Shown: positions 51,008-61,417, counted from the first letter of the stretch. The stretch: DNA of 64,000 nucleotides from an uncultured Bacilli bacterium (GCA_910576795.1 CAJTIX010000002.1:53731-117730); one strand, 5' to 3'. Made by a program: numbers and translations. Notes: generated by a model not told the origin, from the sequence alone.

Positions 51008-52854
51008 AATGCTCAACTCCTTTCATCACTTTGGTAGTTGGTTTTGTAGGATTATAAGTAACAATTCCATATTGAGTATGAATATCTTCTTTATGAATAG
51101 GGGATTTGGTATTTTCCTGTGAAGATATTGGCAACATTCTAATGATTTTTTCATTCTTTTGTAGTGTAAATTCGCCAATGATATTGCCTGTCTCCTCATC
51201 GATTCTTTCATAAATGTGATATAGTTTGGTTTCGTAATATTCGTTTAATCTATCTAAATATTCTTGTACTTGTTCATGATTGATATTACCTGTACCTAAA
51301 ACCACATCTTCCTTTCCATCAATTTCTACAGGTATTAGTACATCTAAAACACCTTTCTCCACTAATTTTATTAACATATCGATAAAACTCTTTCTAAAGT
51401 TTATCTTTTCAATCTGCAATTGATTGTGATTGTCTTTTGTAATGATAACGGATTCTACCAATCTCGAAATAAATTCTTGTTTTTCTTCTTTGGATTTCTT
51501 TTCCCAAGTTGTTTTCACAACATGGTTTAAAGTATCCAATCTTATCATCGTTTCTCTTTCGATGTCTCTATCTGCCATAAGTTGTTGGGGAGAGAAGGTA
51601 AGATTATCTAAATCGAGTAGTTCATTTTTCTTTTGTTCTAGTATTTCTAATTGATTTCCAATTCGTTTATAATCATCCTCAAAGTCCTCTATTTCTACAA
51701 TACCACTCATATAGGCTTTTTTAATGCGTTCTTTTTGTTTTTCTAATTGTTTTATTTCCTTATCTATATCATCTGTTTTGGTGGATTTATGGTCAGCTAA
51801 AATAGGAAAAAAATACTTTTTGACTGCCATATCATACTCAACTAAATCATAGATGAAATTCGATAATAAATCCTCAATTTTATCTTCACGATAGTTGATG
51901 TGACACTTTTCGCAAGTATAGTACATATATTTTCTTTTTTTACCACCAGAACCTTTACATTTCATGATTCTACCACAAGTAGGACACTTAATCTTTTGAA
52001 AGAATAGGTAAACTCTATCTCTTGTATAAGTTCGTTGGTTTTTCTCTTTTTGATGTTGGCATTCTTCCCATATTGCTCTAGATATAATAGGTTCTACCAC
52101 ATTCATATAAACAACGGGTTCAATTTGTTTATTTTTGGCAATTCTTTTAAATTGCTCATAATCTCCCATATAGATTTTGTTATCAATGATTTTTTGTATG
52201 GTGGTATCTTTCCAAGGTTTAGGATGTAATATCTTTTCTTCAGTGAAAATATTTGATATTGCTTGAAAACTTTTGCCTTCAAGATACATTTGAAATATTC
52301 TTTCAACTACAGGTTTCGTAGTTTCATCAATGATAGTTTTTTTCTTGTCATCTTTTTTATAACCTAGTGGCAAGACTCCTGGCAAGTGTCCCGATTTAAT
52401 CGCTCCATTTAAACCGAATTTTGTTCGTTCGGATACGATTTCAATTTCTAGTTGTGATAATACGGTAAGCATTCTGACAAAGAATCTACCGTTGGCAGTA
52501 GAGGTGTTGACATCATCTCTATCACACACTAAATAGCAATTGTATTGTTCTAGTTGGGAGATTAATTCTTCTAAATCTCTAACACTTCTTGTAACTCTAT
52601 CTAATTTGTAAGCTACAATATAGTTGATTTTTTCCTTTCTTCATATCCGATAACATTTCTTGAAATGCGGGGCGATGTTCCATATCTTTGGCACTGATAC
52701 CTGCATCTTTATAAATCTTAAATACTTCATATCCTTTAAAAGAACATAGTTGTAATAACTTTTCTTCTTGTTCTCCTAAAGAAAATCCTTCTCGTGCTTG
52801 GTCTTCGGTCGAAACACGAATATAAACTCCTGCAATACTCCTTTCATGATCCAT
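50994..52854 (-). pseudogene. Large serine recombinase (TnpX-like), broken by a frameshift
   Basis: The N-terminal frame from ATG 52854 encodes YIRVSTEDQAREGFSLGEQE with the catalytic Ser, and ends with GKNQLYCSLQIR after an A6 run (52633-52628). If one base of that run is dropped, the frame continues into VCDRDDVNTSTANGRFFVRM, then the zinc-ribbon and coiled coil of a large serine recombinase up to 50994. The whole would be about 617 residues. One extra base in the run (mutation or assembly error) inactivates it. It would excise and integrate the element. Confidence 0.85.
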
Positions 52855-52891
52855 ATTATCAGTCTCCTTTCATTTTTGGATTTTTGAAAGG

Positions 52892-52904
52892 CACCAAATT
52901 GGTG
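52892..52904. repeat. Palindrome upstream of the recombinase
   Basis: CACCAAATTGGTG reads as an inverted repeat (CACCAA/TTGGTG), with a second ACACCAATTG nearby. It overlaps the promoter region of the recombinase (minus TTGATA about 52930) and may be an operator or recombination site. Confidence 0.4.
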
Positions 52905-52933
52905 TCACATAACAAGAACACCAATTGTATCAA

Positions 52934-53206
52934 TTAATGCCTTGCTATGTATTCTGATAATTCAGCGAGTGGGATTTTCTTTTCTAAATTCCCTATGTAA
53001 AAATAATTTTGGTCATTGAAGAATAAGTACAACTTATTATCAATAATCACTTTGTGTGGTTCCACGTATGCGATATTTGTGTGTTCCACGATTCGTAAGC
53101 AACCCTCTGTAATTTGACAACGTTTGCTATTAAATTTGCAAGACCATTTGATTTTGGCTTTGAGTTCATCACTCATATTGATTTTCTTTTTTACAATATT
53201 AATCAT
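52934..53206 (-). CDS. Hypothetical element protein, 90 residues
   Basis: AAAGGTG precedes the ATG on the minus strand. The sequence has paired Cys (SCKFNSKRCQITEGC) and beta strands (KVIIDNKLYLFFND). It is the right-most gene of the element. No family was recognised. Confidence 0.58.
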   Translation of the reverse strand: MINIVKKKINMSDELKAKIKWSCKFNSKRCQITEGCLRIVEHTNIAYVEPHKVIIDNKLYLFFNDQNYFYIGNLEKKIPLAELSEYIARH

Positions 53207-53255
53207 AATACATCACACCTTTCTTGACTAGGTCTCTCACAAGACTTTTAGTCGA

Positions 53256-53281
53256 CAAAAAAATCAATCTTTTCAGATTGA
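53256..53281 (-). terminator. Terminator after tRNA-Gly
   Basis: On the minus strand TCAATCT pairs with AGATTGA around GAAA, followed by TTTTTTT. Confidence 0.75.
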
Positions 53282-53322
53282 CTTAATCAATTAACGTCAC
53301 TTGGTGCGACGGATTTACCTTT

Positions 53323-53396
53323 TGGAGCAGATGATGAGAATCGAACTCACGCAGTCAGCTTGGAAGGCTGAGGTTCTACCATTAAACTACATCTGC
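53323..53396 (-). tRNA. tRNA-Gly (TCC anticodon)
   Basis: The 74-base minus-strand cloverleaf has acceptor GCAGATG/CATCTGC, D arm with TTGGTAGAAC-like form, anticodon loop CTTCCAA (TCC), T arm GTTCGATTC and encoded CCA. It lies 115 bases right of the mobile element's last gene, so it could be the element's insertion landmark. Confidence 0.92.
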
Positions 53397-53640
53397 AATT
53401 TAGTAGGCACTTCTAATTATACTAGAAATTGAATGAATGTCAATCATTTTTCTAAAAAAAACGAAAATCTTCAAATTCATCATATCTATTTCTATCAATA
53501 TTATATGAAAACAATCAAAAAAGATGTAAAAAAATTTAAATATTGATATAATAGAGAAGATTATCGATAGGAAAGAATATAATAGAATTGAAAAAAGTGT
53601 AAATATATAGTATAATCAAAATACGGAAGTGAGGGTACTT

Positions 53641-54093
53641 ATGAAATTTATCAAATCACATAAAACTTTATGTATTATATTAGCAATAGTATTCATATTA
53701 CTCATTGCAGGCATTGTTCTATTTATAAAATTTTCACCAGATACAAATAAAGATGTATATGGAAATCGTTTAGTTGATATTGAAAAATATCCAATTGACC
53801 AAGAACGTTTACAAGTAATGAGTACAGAATTCGCAACCAATTTGGAAGGGGTACAATCAGTTAGTCATAACATAAAAGGAAGACGAATTAATATTACCTT
53901 AAAACTAGGAGCATCTGTACCAAAAGATATAGCTATTCAGTATGCTAATAAAACGTTAGAATATTTTACAGATGAAGTAAAATCCTACTATGATATTCAA
54001 ATCTTTCTTCTTACAGATGAAGAAAGCGAAATTTTTCCAATGATTGGTTATAAACATAAAACAAGTAGTACATATGTATGGAAACAGGAGTAG
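53641..54093 (+). CDS. Membrane-anchored protein, 150 residues
   Basis: ATG 53641 follows GAGGG. A basic start and one transmembrane helix (about 10-30) lead to an extracytoplasmic domain with YPIDQERLQVMSTEFATNLE and RINITLKLGASVPKDIAIQ. No family recognised. It lies 9 bases before the GGDEF-sensor gene and is probably co-transcribed. Confidence 0.65.
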   Translation: MKFIKSHKTLCIILAIVFILLIAGIVLFIKFSPDTNKDVYGNRLVDIEKYPIDQERLQVMSTEFATNLEGVQSVSHNIKGRRINITLKLGASVPKDIAIQYANKTLEYFTDEVKSYYDIQIFLLTDEESEIFPMIGYKHKTSSTYVWKQE

Positions 54094-54102
54094 TGAATTT
54101 AT

Positions 54103-56151
54103 ATGAATAAAAAGAAACTCATCACAATTGTTGTATCGGTTTTAGTTGTTGCCATTTTAAGTGGAACAATATATTATATTTTAACAAAACAAGACAAAAA
54201 TACGACATTAACTATCTTAGAAAAACAATGGGTAGAAAGTAATAAAAATAATATTATAGATCTGGGTATGGTAAATAAAATTCCAATCTTCAATTATGAT
54301 GGAGAAGGATTACTATTTGAATTTATTGATGCTTTAGAAACAAATATAGGTTTAGAATTTAATAAATTATCATACGCTATTTCCGATGAAGCGCCTACGG
54401 ATTATTCCTTTGTATATACAGATGTAGTAGGGGAAAATGACATCTTAATTTATCAAGATAACTATGCTATTTTCACAAAGGAAAATATAAAATATAATTA
54501 TTTAAATGATATTCCATCAATGACATTAGGGGTATTGGAAACAGATCTTGAAAATATCAATTTTTATACCAAAGAAAATAAAAATTTAAGTTATAAAACA
54601 TATGCGAATGCTATGGAGCTATTTGCAGAGTTAGAAAAAGCAGACAGTACCATTCATGGAATTGTATTACCTAAGACAACATATATGCAAGAATTAAGTA
54701 AAAGGGATTTATATATTGTATATCAAATTACCGAAATGCATTCCAATTTAGTCTTCCGTTTAGGCGATACTAAAAAATTAAATACGATTATTCGTAAATA
54801 TTATAGAAAGTGGAGTAATGAAAATTATCAAACAGTTTACAATGATTATTTTTCTAAAAATTACTTTGCATTTAATAATATTTATGAAGAGAAAATTGCT
54901 AAATTTAGAAGTAAAAGATATCAATTTGGCTTTATCAATATAGCCCCTTATAATGCACTTGTTAACAATCGGTTAGTGGGAATTAATAATGAGGTTATGA
55001 AGGAATTTTCCAAACTTGCCAATATTGAAATTGGTTTTAAACAGTATCATTCTATGGAAAAATTGTTAGAAGATTTCAATGCCAATAAAATTGATTTCTT
55101 TATGAATACAACTATTCAAGATGAATATGAAATGGATGTATATCCAACAGTTTCTATCTATAAAGAGGATATTGCTATAGTTTCTCATTTGGAAAAAAAC
55201 CATACTATTCATTCGCTTGCTTCCCTAAATGGTCAAACTGTAATGACATTAAAAAATAGTCAAATTGGGAAGACACTTTTAGAGCATAATATTAACATTA
55301 AAATATATGATAATATCAATCATTTAATGGAACATTTAAATAAGGATAGTATTGTAGCATTGGATCAATCTACCTATTATACCTATGCACATAGTAATTT
55401 CAAAAACTATAAAATAGATTATACCTTTAAACTAGATGATAAATATCATTTTGTAATTAGAGATATTGCAGATAATTCTGTTTTTGCAAGATATTTTAAC
55501 TTTTACTTATCATACATTGATGAAACTGCATTTGCCAATAAAATTCATTATGATATGTTTATTAATAAAGTAGCCAATTATACAAAAGTAATCCTTACGG
55601 TTTTCGCAGTTCTTATTGTACTCATTATAGGTACAGTAGGTATATGTAAGAAAAAGAATATCAAACCTAAGAAAAAAATAAATTCAATTAGTAAGGAAAG
55701 TAAATTAAAATATATTGATATGTTAACGTCACTCAAAAATAGAAATTATCTCAATGATAACATTCAAGCATGGGATGATAGTGAAATTTATCCACAAACC
55801 ATTATCATTGTAGATTTGAATAATGTTGCATATATCAATGATAACTATGGACATGAAGAAGGCGACAATGTCATTAGAGAGGCTGCTAATATATTAATCC
55901 GTAATCAAATTGAAAATAGTGAGATTATGAGAACCAATGGAAATGAATTCTTAATTTATATGGTCGAATATGATGAAAAACAAGTTGTTGCATATATTCG
56001 TAAATTGAGTAAAGAATTTAAAGAACTTGCTCATGGATTTGGAGCCGCAATTGGTTACAGCATGATTCAAGATGCGATTAAAACTGTAGATGACGCAATC
56101 AATGAAGCAACACTTGATATGCGAAATAACAAGGAAGAAGCGAATCAATAA
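54103..56151 (+). CDS. Membrane sensor with two SBP-like domains and a degenerate GGDEF
   Basis: The 682-residue protein has a transmembrane helix at 7-27, two periplasmic-binding-protein-like regions (about 35-250 and 260-490), a second helix near 496-520, and a GGDEF domain (DMLTSLKNRNYL, VDLNNVAYINDNYGHEEG). The active-site motif is NGNEF instead of GGDEF/GGEEF (near residue 611): the third-position acid is missing, so c-di-GMP synthesis is doubtful and it may bind nucleotide or signal. The ligand is unknown. Confidence 0.82.
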   Translation: MNKKKLITIVVSVLVVAILSGTIYYILTKQDKNTTLTILEKQWVESNKNNIIDLGMVNKIPIFNYDGEGLLFEFIDALETNIGLEFNKLSYAISDEAPTDYSFVYTDVVGENDILIYQDNYAIFTKENIKYNYLNDIPSMTLGVLETDLENINFYTKENKNLSYKTYANAMELFAELEKADSTIHGIVLPKTTYMQELSKRDLYIVYQITEMHSNLVFRLGDTKKLNTIIRKYYRKWSNENYQTVYNDYFSKNYFAFNNIYEEKIAKFRSKRYQFGFINIAPYNALVNNRLVGINNEVMKEFSKLANIEIGFKQYHSMEKLLEDFNANKIDFFMNTTIQDEYEMDVYPTVSIYKEDIAIVSHLEKNHTIHSLASLNGQTVMTLKNSQIGKTLLEHNINIKIYDNINHLMEHLNKDSIVALDQSTYYTYAHSNFKNYKIDYTFKLDDKYHFVIRDIADNSVFARYFNFYLSYIDETAFANKIHYDMFINKVANYTKVILTVFAVLIVLIIGTVGICKKKNIKPKKKINSISKESKLKYIDMLTSLKNRNYLNDNIQAWDDSEIYPQTIIIVDLNNVAYINDNYGHEEGDNVIREAANILIRNQIENSEIMRTNGNEFLIYMVEYDEKQVVAYIRKLSKEFKELAHGFGAAIGYSMIQDAIKTVDDAINEATLDMRNNKEEANQ

Positions 56152-56162
56152 TCGCTTTTTTC
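56138..56162 (+). terminator. Terminator overlapping the sensor gene end
   Basis: AAGCGA and TCGCTT pair with an 8-base loop and are followed by TTTT. Confidence 0.65.
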
Positions 56163-56212
56163 ATGTTTTTCTAAATTCATGGTATAATAATAAAAGATAA
56201 GGTTGTGAGGCA

Positions 56213-57052
56213 ATGAATTATGTCAAAGACTATATCCACAAATTGATGGAAATTATAAGGAAAGAAGAAATGCGCATTTTACCAGGAAATTTGGCTTTCT
56301 TTTTGGTATTATCTATTGTTCCAATTATTACTTTAATTGGACTGATTTGTTCCTTATTTTCTATTTCATTAGTTGATATCACAAATCTTTTAAGTGAATT
56401 AATTCCCAAACAAGTAGAAGATCTGCTAACACCTTTTATTTCTGGAGCAACAAAACCAGAGAATTTGATCTGGTATTTCATTCTTGGATTTATTCTGGCT
56501 TCCAATGGTGCACATTCCATTATTGTCGCTTCCAATACGTTATATCATATCAAAAATCAATCATATGTAAAAAGAAGAATAAAAGCCTTATTTTTAACTA
56601 TTATTTTGATGTTTCTGTTTTTATTTATTTTAATCTTTTTGGCATTTGGAAATACGATCCTTAAATTTATTCTAGGACTTAAAATATTTGTTGATATTGC
56701 CCAAAATATTTATTCTATTTTCATTCTATTAAAATGGCCGATTGCGTCTATTATGATATTTCTTATGATCAAACTTTTATATACAATGGCACCAGATAAA
56801 CGAATCGCAAGTAAATATGTCAATAAAGGTGCAGGTTTCACAACTGCTGGTTGGTTACTCGTTACTGCCATCTATTCTTATTATGCAAATAATGTTGCAA
56901 ATTATAATTTATTTTATGGTGGACTTTCTGGATTGATTATTTTAATGATGTGGATTTATATCATTGCTTATATATTTGTCATTGGAATTGCAATCAATAC
57001 AAACGATTACCACTATTTGGAAGAAACGAATGTAAATAAAATAAAAGAATAA
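56213..57052 (+). CDS. YihY/BrkB-family membrane protein
   Basis: The 279-residue protein has an N-terminal amphipathic helix (EEMRILPGNLAFFLVLSIVP) and six transmembrane helices, with NGAHSIIVASNTLYHIK and GAGFTTAGWLLVTAIYSYYA as family-like motifs. YihY/BrkB proteins are of unknown function; a role in envelope integrity or lipid transport is proposed. Confidence 0.85.
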   Translation: MNYVKDYIHKLMEIIRKEEMRILPGNLAFFLVLSIVPIITLIGLICSLFSISLVDITNLLSELIPKQVEDLLTPFISGATKPENLIWYFILGFILASNGAHSIIVASNTLYHIKNQSYVKRRIKALFLTIILMFLFLFILIFLAFGNTILKFILGLKIFVDIAQNIYSIFILLKWPIASIMIFLMIKLLYTMAPDKRIASKYVNKGAGFTTAGWLLVTAIYSYYANNVANYNLFYGGLSGLIILMMWIYIIAYIFVIGIAINTNDYHYLEETNVNKIKE

Positions 57053-57061
57053 GGCTATACT

Positions 57062-57222
57062 ATCTGTAGATACATGTCAGATTACCAGCATGTGTCCACT
57101 CGCAGACTACTTGTAGTACCGGCGTTAGTTTTAAAGATGAACTAACAAGTATTCGTTTCAGTGGTAATGGAATCTCCTTTCATAACACACATGAAAAAAG
57201 AGTTCATACAAGAACTTTTTTT
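57062..57222 (+). ncRNA. Candidate pseudoknotted RNA between brkB-like gene and L28
   Basis: A TATACT at 57056-57061 precedes a hairpin ACATG (57072-57076)/CATGT (57089-57093). Its loop contains ATTACCA (57081-57087), which can pair with TGGTAAT (57162-57168). Between them lie ACTAC/GTAGT and GTTAGTT (57124-57130)/AACTAAC (57140-57146). A terminator AGTTC/GAACT with T7 (57197-57222) ends it. The pairs form a long-range pseudoknot. The family is unknown; a minus-strand transcript is also possible. Confidence 0.4.
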
Positions 57223-57230
57223 CATATTAC

Positions 57231-57252
57231 AAAAAAAGATATTTTCATATCT
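57231..57252 (-). terminator. Terminator after rpmB
   Basis: On the minus strand AGATAT and ATATCT pair around GAAA, followed by seven T. Confidence 0.75.
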
Positions 57253-57255
57253 TGC

Positions 57256-57450
57256 TTATTCAGAAACGGTTTCAGAACCTTTTGTCATTTTATTGAGTGT
57301 TCTTAATTCTCTCGCACTCATTACGATTTTTTCACCATTATCTAATGTCACTTTTTGTAAGTTTGGTCGTTGTGCATGTCTAGTTGCTCTTAGTGAGTGT
57401 GATCTTCTATTTCCAAATAAAGGTTTTTTACTGGTAATTTTTTTTGCCAT
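57256..57450 (-). CDS. rpmB: 50S ribosomal protein L28
   Basis: ATG 57450 follows AGGAGGATATGT on the minus strand. The 64-residue protein (AKKITSKKPLFGNRRSHSLR, TKRH-like region, KMTKGSE) is basic and of normal L28 length. It binds the large subunit near 23S rRNA. The frame extends further upstream, but the strong ribosome site sets this start. Confidence 0.93.
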   Translation of the reverse strand: MAKKITSKKPLFGNRRSHSLRATRHAQRPNLQKVTLDNGEKIVMSARELRTLNKMTKGSETVSE

Positions 57451-57587
57451 ACATATCCTCCTAACCTTAAGATTTTCCCTATGCCTTATCACTTTATCAT
57501 AATATATCAAATAAGTCAAATATTTATGTCGAAAAACTTTAAAAAAAAATGGTTTTATAGTAAAATGATGCTAAGGAGGGACGAACC

Positions 57588-60515
57588 ATGATGTATATCC
57601 CATTATATGTAAAAACGGAAAATTCATTACTACAAAGTATGGTTCGTATTCCAGAACTGGTTGCATATGCCAAAAAACATAATTTAAAAGCCCTTGCGAT
57701 TGCGGATTGTAATTTATATGGAGCCTATGAATTTTATAAAGCTTGTAAACAAGAAAATATCAAACCTATTATAGGGTTAGAAATCACTATAAATCAAGAT
57801 AAAATTCTTTTATATTGTGAGAATACAAAAGGGTACCAAAATATCATTCAACTTGCAACCATCCAAAGTGAACGAGAGATTAATATAACTGATCTTACAG
57901 ACCATAGTGAGGGTCTTCTTTGTATTGTACCAGTGCAAAGTAAAAATCAGTATTCCATTTGTACTAAAATATTTGAACATATTTTCATTGGATATCAAAC
58001 CAAAGAGGAAAAATCTCAAATCAGATCGAATCATTTGATTTATTTACCAGAAATTTTGTGTCTAGAAAAAAATGATTTAGAATATTTGAATTATTTATCT
58101 GCCATTAAAGAGGGAAAAACGTTAGATGCGGTTCCAATCCATGAAAATGGCTATTTGAAAACGCCAGAAGAACTTGACAGTGACTTTTTAGATGGTTTTC
58201 AAGTGATTTACGATTTGTGTCATTTGGAAATTGTAAAACAAGATAACTTATTACCAATTTATCCATGTCCCAATCATTTAGATAGTAATCAATATTTAAA
58301 ACAATTGTGTACAGAAGGAATGCGAAAGCGATTTGGAAGTCGTGTCAATCGTATTTATATTGATCGTTTGAAGTATGAGCTAGATACCATTCAAAAAATG
58401 GGATTTTGTAACTATTTTTTGGTGGTATGGGATTATGTGAAGTATGCGAAAGACCATGGCATTTTAGTAGGTCCAGGAAGAGGAAGTGCGGCAGGGTCCT
58501 TGGTTTCCTATGTACTTGGTATTACTGAAATTGATCCTATCCCATATCAACTACTATTTGAACGATTTTTAAACCCAGAACGAATTACAATGCCAGATAT
58601 TGATATTGATTTCGCGTATGACAAAAGGGAAGAAGTAACGACCTATTGTAAAGAAAAGTACGGTGAAAAGAAGGTCGCAGGTATTATTACTTTTGGAACA
58701 CTTGGAGCCAAACAAATTATTCGTGATGTAGGCCGTGTTATGGAACTACCTAATATTCGAGTAGATCGTATTTGCAAATTATTAGATTCTAGAAAAACAC
58801 TAAAAGAGAATTATATAGAAAATCCAAAGTTAAAGGAACAATTTCAAGAAAGCATAGAGTTCAAAAAACTGTATCAGGTTGCCTCTAAATTAGAGGGTCT
58901 CAAACGGCATACTTCGATTCATGCGGCAGGAATTATTATGTGTAACCGAAATTTGGATGAAGTCATTCCACTAGAAAAACATGATTCTCTATATTTGACA
59001 GGATACTCTATGGAATATCTGGAAGAATTGGGTTTACTGAAAATGGATTTTTTAGCGCTTAAAACCTTAACATCCATTCAGGATATTATAGATGAAATCA
59101 ATCAAAATGGAAATCGAATTACTTTTGATACAATTCCATTAGGTGATGTCAAGGCAATTGACATATTTACAACAGTCAATACCATTGGGATTTTTCAATT
59201 TGAATCCGCTGGTATGATGAATTTTTTACGTAAATTCAAACCAAATTCATTTGAAGATATTTTTGCAGCTTTGGCATTGTATCGCCCTGGTCCTATGAAT
59301 AATATTGACCATTATATCAAAAGAAAACAGGGAAAAGAAAAAATTGATTATTTTCATCCTGATTTAATTCCTATTTTAAAACCTACCTATGGAATATTAA
59401 TTTATCAAGAACAAATTATGCAGGTAGCGAGTATACTTGCCGGTTATTCCTATGGAGAAGCAGATGTTCTAAGACGCGCTATGAGTAAGAAAAAAGAAGA
59501 GATTTTAAAAAATGAAAAGGAAAAATTTATCCAAAATGCCATTTCTCGTGGGTATGAAAAAGAAATGAGCGAGACCGTTTATGATTTGATTTTAAAATTT
59601 GCTTCTTATGGGTTCAATCGTTCCCATTCCGTTGCCTATGCGATTATTGCTTATAAAATGGCATATTTAAAAGCCTATTATCCAGCACCTTTTATGAAAA
59701 GTTTACTGACTTCTGTCATTGGAAGTAGTGTAGATACAAAGATGTATATAGATGAGTGTAAATTGAATCACATTTCTATTCTTGCTCCTGAGATCAATTT
59801 CAGTGGTAAAGATTATCAGGTAGAAGATTCTGGTATTCGTTATCCGCTTACGAATATTAAGGATTTAGGAATTGCAGTTGTAGAATCTATAATGGATTCT
59901 AGAAAAGATGGACCATTTCAGGACATTTACGATTTTGTGAAAAGAACCAACCGTAAAATTGTGAATAAGAAAGTACTCCAACGATTGATTGCGGCAGGTT
60001 GTTTTACTCATTTTGGTTTCAATCAAAGGACACTAGATCAAAGTTTGGATTTGATTTTAAATTATGGAGAATTGATTAAAGATTTGGATGAGGAATATGC
60101 ATTGAAACCGGAAATAGAAGCGGTGGAGGAATACAGCAAAAAGGAATTGATGCAAAGAGAACTAGATACATTTGGATTTTATTTGAGTAACCATCCTGTG
60201 ACAGAATATCGTGTGAGTAAACAAAATACCATTACATTAAAAGAAGTCGAGCAGTATTTTGATCAAAATATTTCGGTGATTGTAGTCGTAGATCATTTAA
60301 GACAAGTTGATACCAAAAAAGGAGATAAGATGTGTTTTTTAGATTGCAGTGATGAAAGTAGTAGTATTGATGTTGTGCTTTTTCCAAATGTATACCAAAA
60401 TTATACAGAAATTCCTGTAGGAAGTATCATAGAAGTAATGGGTCATGTGGAAAAAAGATTTGATCAATATCAAATTGTGGTAAGAAAACTAGATATTTTA
60501 GAAGAATCAATTTGA
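57588..60515 (+). CDS. dnaE: DNA polymerase III alpha subunit (DnaE type)
   Basis: The 975-residue protein has a short PHP-like N-terminal domain whose metal-binding His pattern is lost (IPLYVKTENSLLQ), a polymerase core with GPGRGSAAGSLVSYVLG, and catalytic aspartates in MPDIDIDFAYDKR (near 334). Later motifs are GIFQFESAGM, ALYRPGPM and IPLEKHDS, and an OB domain near the end. It makes DNA with primase; in Gram-positives DnaE extends primers before PolC. AAGGAGG precedes the ATG. It is shorter than E. coli DnaE. Confidence 0.93.
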   Translation: MMYIPLYVKTENSLLQSMVRIPELVAYAKKHNLKALAIADCNLYGAYEFYKACKQENIKPIIGLEITINQDKILLYCENTKGYQNIIQLATIQSEREINITDLTDHSEGLLCIVPVQSKNQYSICTKIFEHIFIGYQTKEEKSQIRSNHLIYLPEILCLEKNDLEYLNYLSAIKEGKTLDAVPIHENGYLKTPEELDSDFLDGFQVIYDLCHLEIVKQDNLLPIYPCPNHLDSNQYLKQLCTEGMRKRFGSRVNRIYIDRLKYELDTIQKMGFCNYFLVVWDYVKYAKDHGILVGPGRGSAAGSLVSYVLGITEIDPIPYQLLFERFLNPERITMPDIDIDFAYDKREEVTTYCKEKYGEKKVAGIITFGTLGAKQIIRDVGRVMELPNIRVDRICKLLDSRKTLKENYIENPKLKEQFQESIEFKKLYQVASKLEGLKRHTSIHAAGIIMCNRNLDEVIPLEKHDSLYLTGYSMEYLEELGLLKMDFLALKTLTSIQDIIDEINQNGNRITFDTIPLGDVKAIDIFTTVNTIGIFQFESAGMMNFLRKFKPNSFEDIFAALALYRPGPMNNIDHYIKRKQGKEKIDYFHPDLIPILKPTYGILIYQEQIMQVASILAGYSYGEADVLRRAMSKKKEEILKNEKEKFIQNAISRGYEKEMSETVYDLILKFASYGFNRSHSVAYAIIAYKMAYLKAYYPAPFMKSLLTSVIGSSVDTKMYIDECKLNHISILAPEINFSGKDYQVEDSGIRYPLTNIKDLGIAVVESIMDSRKDGPFQDIYDFVKRTNRKIVNKKVLQRLIAAGCFTHFGFNQRTLDQSLDLILNYGELIKDLDEEYALKPEIEAVEEYSKKELMQRELDTFGFYLSNHPVTEYRVSKQNTITLKEVEQYFDQNISVIVVVDHLRQVDTKKGDKMCFLDCSDESSSIDVVLFPNVYQNYTEIPVGSIIEVMGHVEKRFDQYQIVVRKLDILEESI

Positions 60516-60563
60516 CAAAATTAGAAAAAACAATATAATATAGGGCAAAGAGGTGGAAATACT

Positions 60564-61388
60564 ATGAGCAAATTAAAAGTTTATAATGTTGCGACCATCA
60601 ATGTAAAAACACAAGGAGAAAATTTTATTCGAATTATTCGAAAAAAATTCGTTATAGGAGAAAGAAATGTAAAAATTTTGGCAGATTTTATTCGTGAAAA
60701 TGAACTACATTCTATCGGAACACAGGAACTCACTTATAAGCATCAAAATGCTTTAGCACAAGAGCTGGGTACGAATTATATTGTTTCAGGTGGATATCGT
60801 TTTGGAAATGGACCGATTTTAGAACGTATTATTCCATGCAATGAATCGAATGCGATTGTAACATGTGTAGAAGATGTAAATGATGTATCCAATAAAACCA
60901 TTCATTTGCCATCTTTTCCAACTAGAAGTGATATTGCTCTCAATGGGGTGAACACAATTACAAAATTACAACCTAGAATTTTAACATATGTGATTGATGA
61001 TGAAAAACATCTAATACATATCAACACACATTTACATGATTCTTTTCCAGAAAAGAGAGAAAAACAAGAACAGTTTATTGCCAGTTATGCCCAAATTTTA
61101 AAAATTGCATACCCAGAATATGACATGATTATAACAGGAGACTTTAATGATGATCTTACAAAATTAAGTTTTCAAAAATTTGTAGACGAGATGCAAAAAC
61201 TAGGATTGGAACGTATTCCAGTCGTGCAAAGAACTTATAGTAAACAGGCAGATTCGGTTGCGATTGATCATATCTTTATTTCCAAAGGATTGTCATTAGA
61301 AGATTTTAAAGTATGTGATACAGGTGATATTACTCTTACAACAGATCATTATCCTGTAATTGCGCAAGTCAAAAGAAAAAAGTTATAA
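60564..61388 (+). CDS. Endonuclease/exonuclease/phosphatase-family protein
   Basis: The 274-residue protein has the EEP-fold pattern: NVATINVKTQGEN at the start, GTQELTYKHQNALAQEL (catalytic Glu), HINTHLHDSF, TGDFNDDL, and TTDHYPVIAQV at the end (catalytic His). EEP proteins cut DNA, RNA or phosphoesters; the substrate is unknown. AGAGGTGG precedes the ATG. A terminator follows. Confidence 0.85.
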   Translation: MSKLKVYNVATINVKTQGENFIRIIRKKFVIGERNVKILADFIRENELHSIGTQELTYKHQNALAQELGTNYIVSGGYRFGNGPILERIIPCNESNAIVTCVEDVNDVSNKTIHLPSFPTRSDIALNGVNTITKLQPRILTYVIDDEKHLIHINTHLHDSFPEKREKQEQFIASYAQILKIAYPEYDMIITGDFNDDLTKLSFQKFVDEMQKLGLERIPVVQRTYSKQADSVAIDHIFISKGLSLEDFKVCDTGDITLTTDHYPVIAQVKRKKL

Positions 61389-61417
61389 AAGTTACTAAAA
61401 AATAGGCAACTTTTTTT
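61387..61417 (+). terminator. Terminator after the EEP gene
   Basis: AAAAGTT and AACTTTT form the stem and seven T end it. Confidence 0.65.

Noticed and set aside
53256..53396. tRNA-Gly as attachment site of the mobile element
   Set aside because: No second copy of the tRNA 3' end is visible at the other side (about 47.0 kb), and TnpX-type elements do not usually use tRNA genes.
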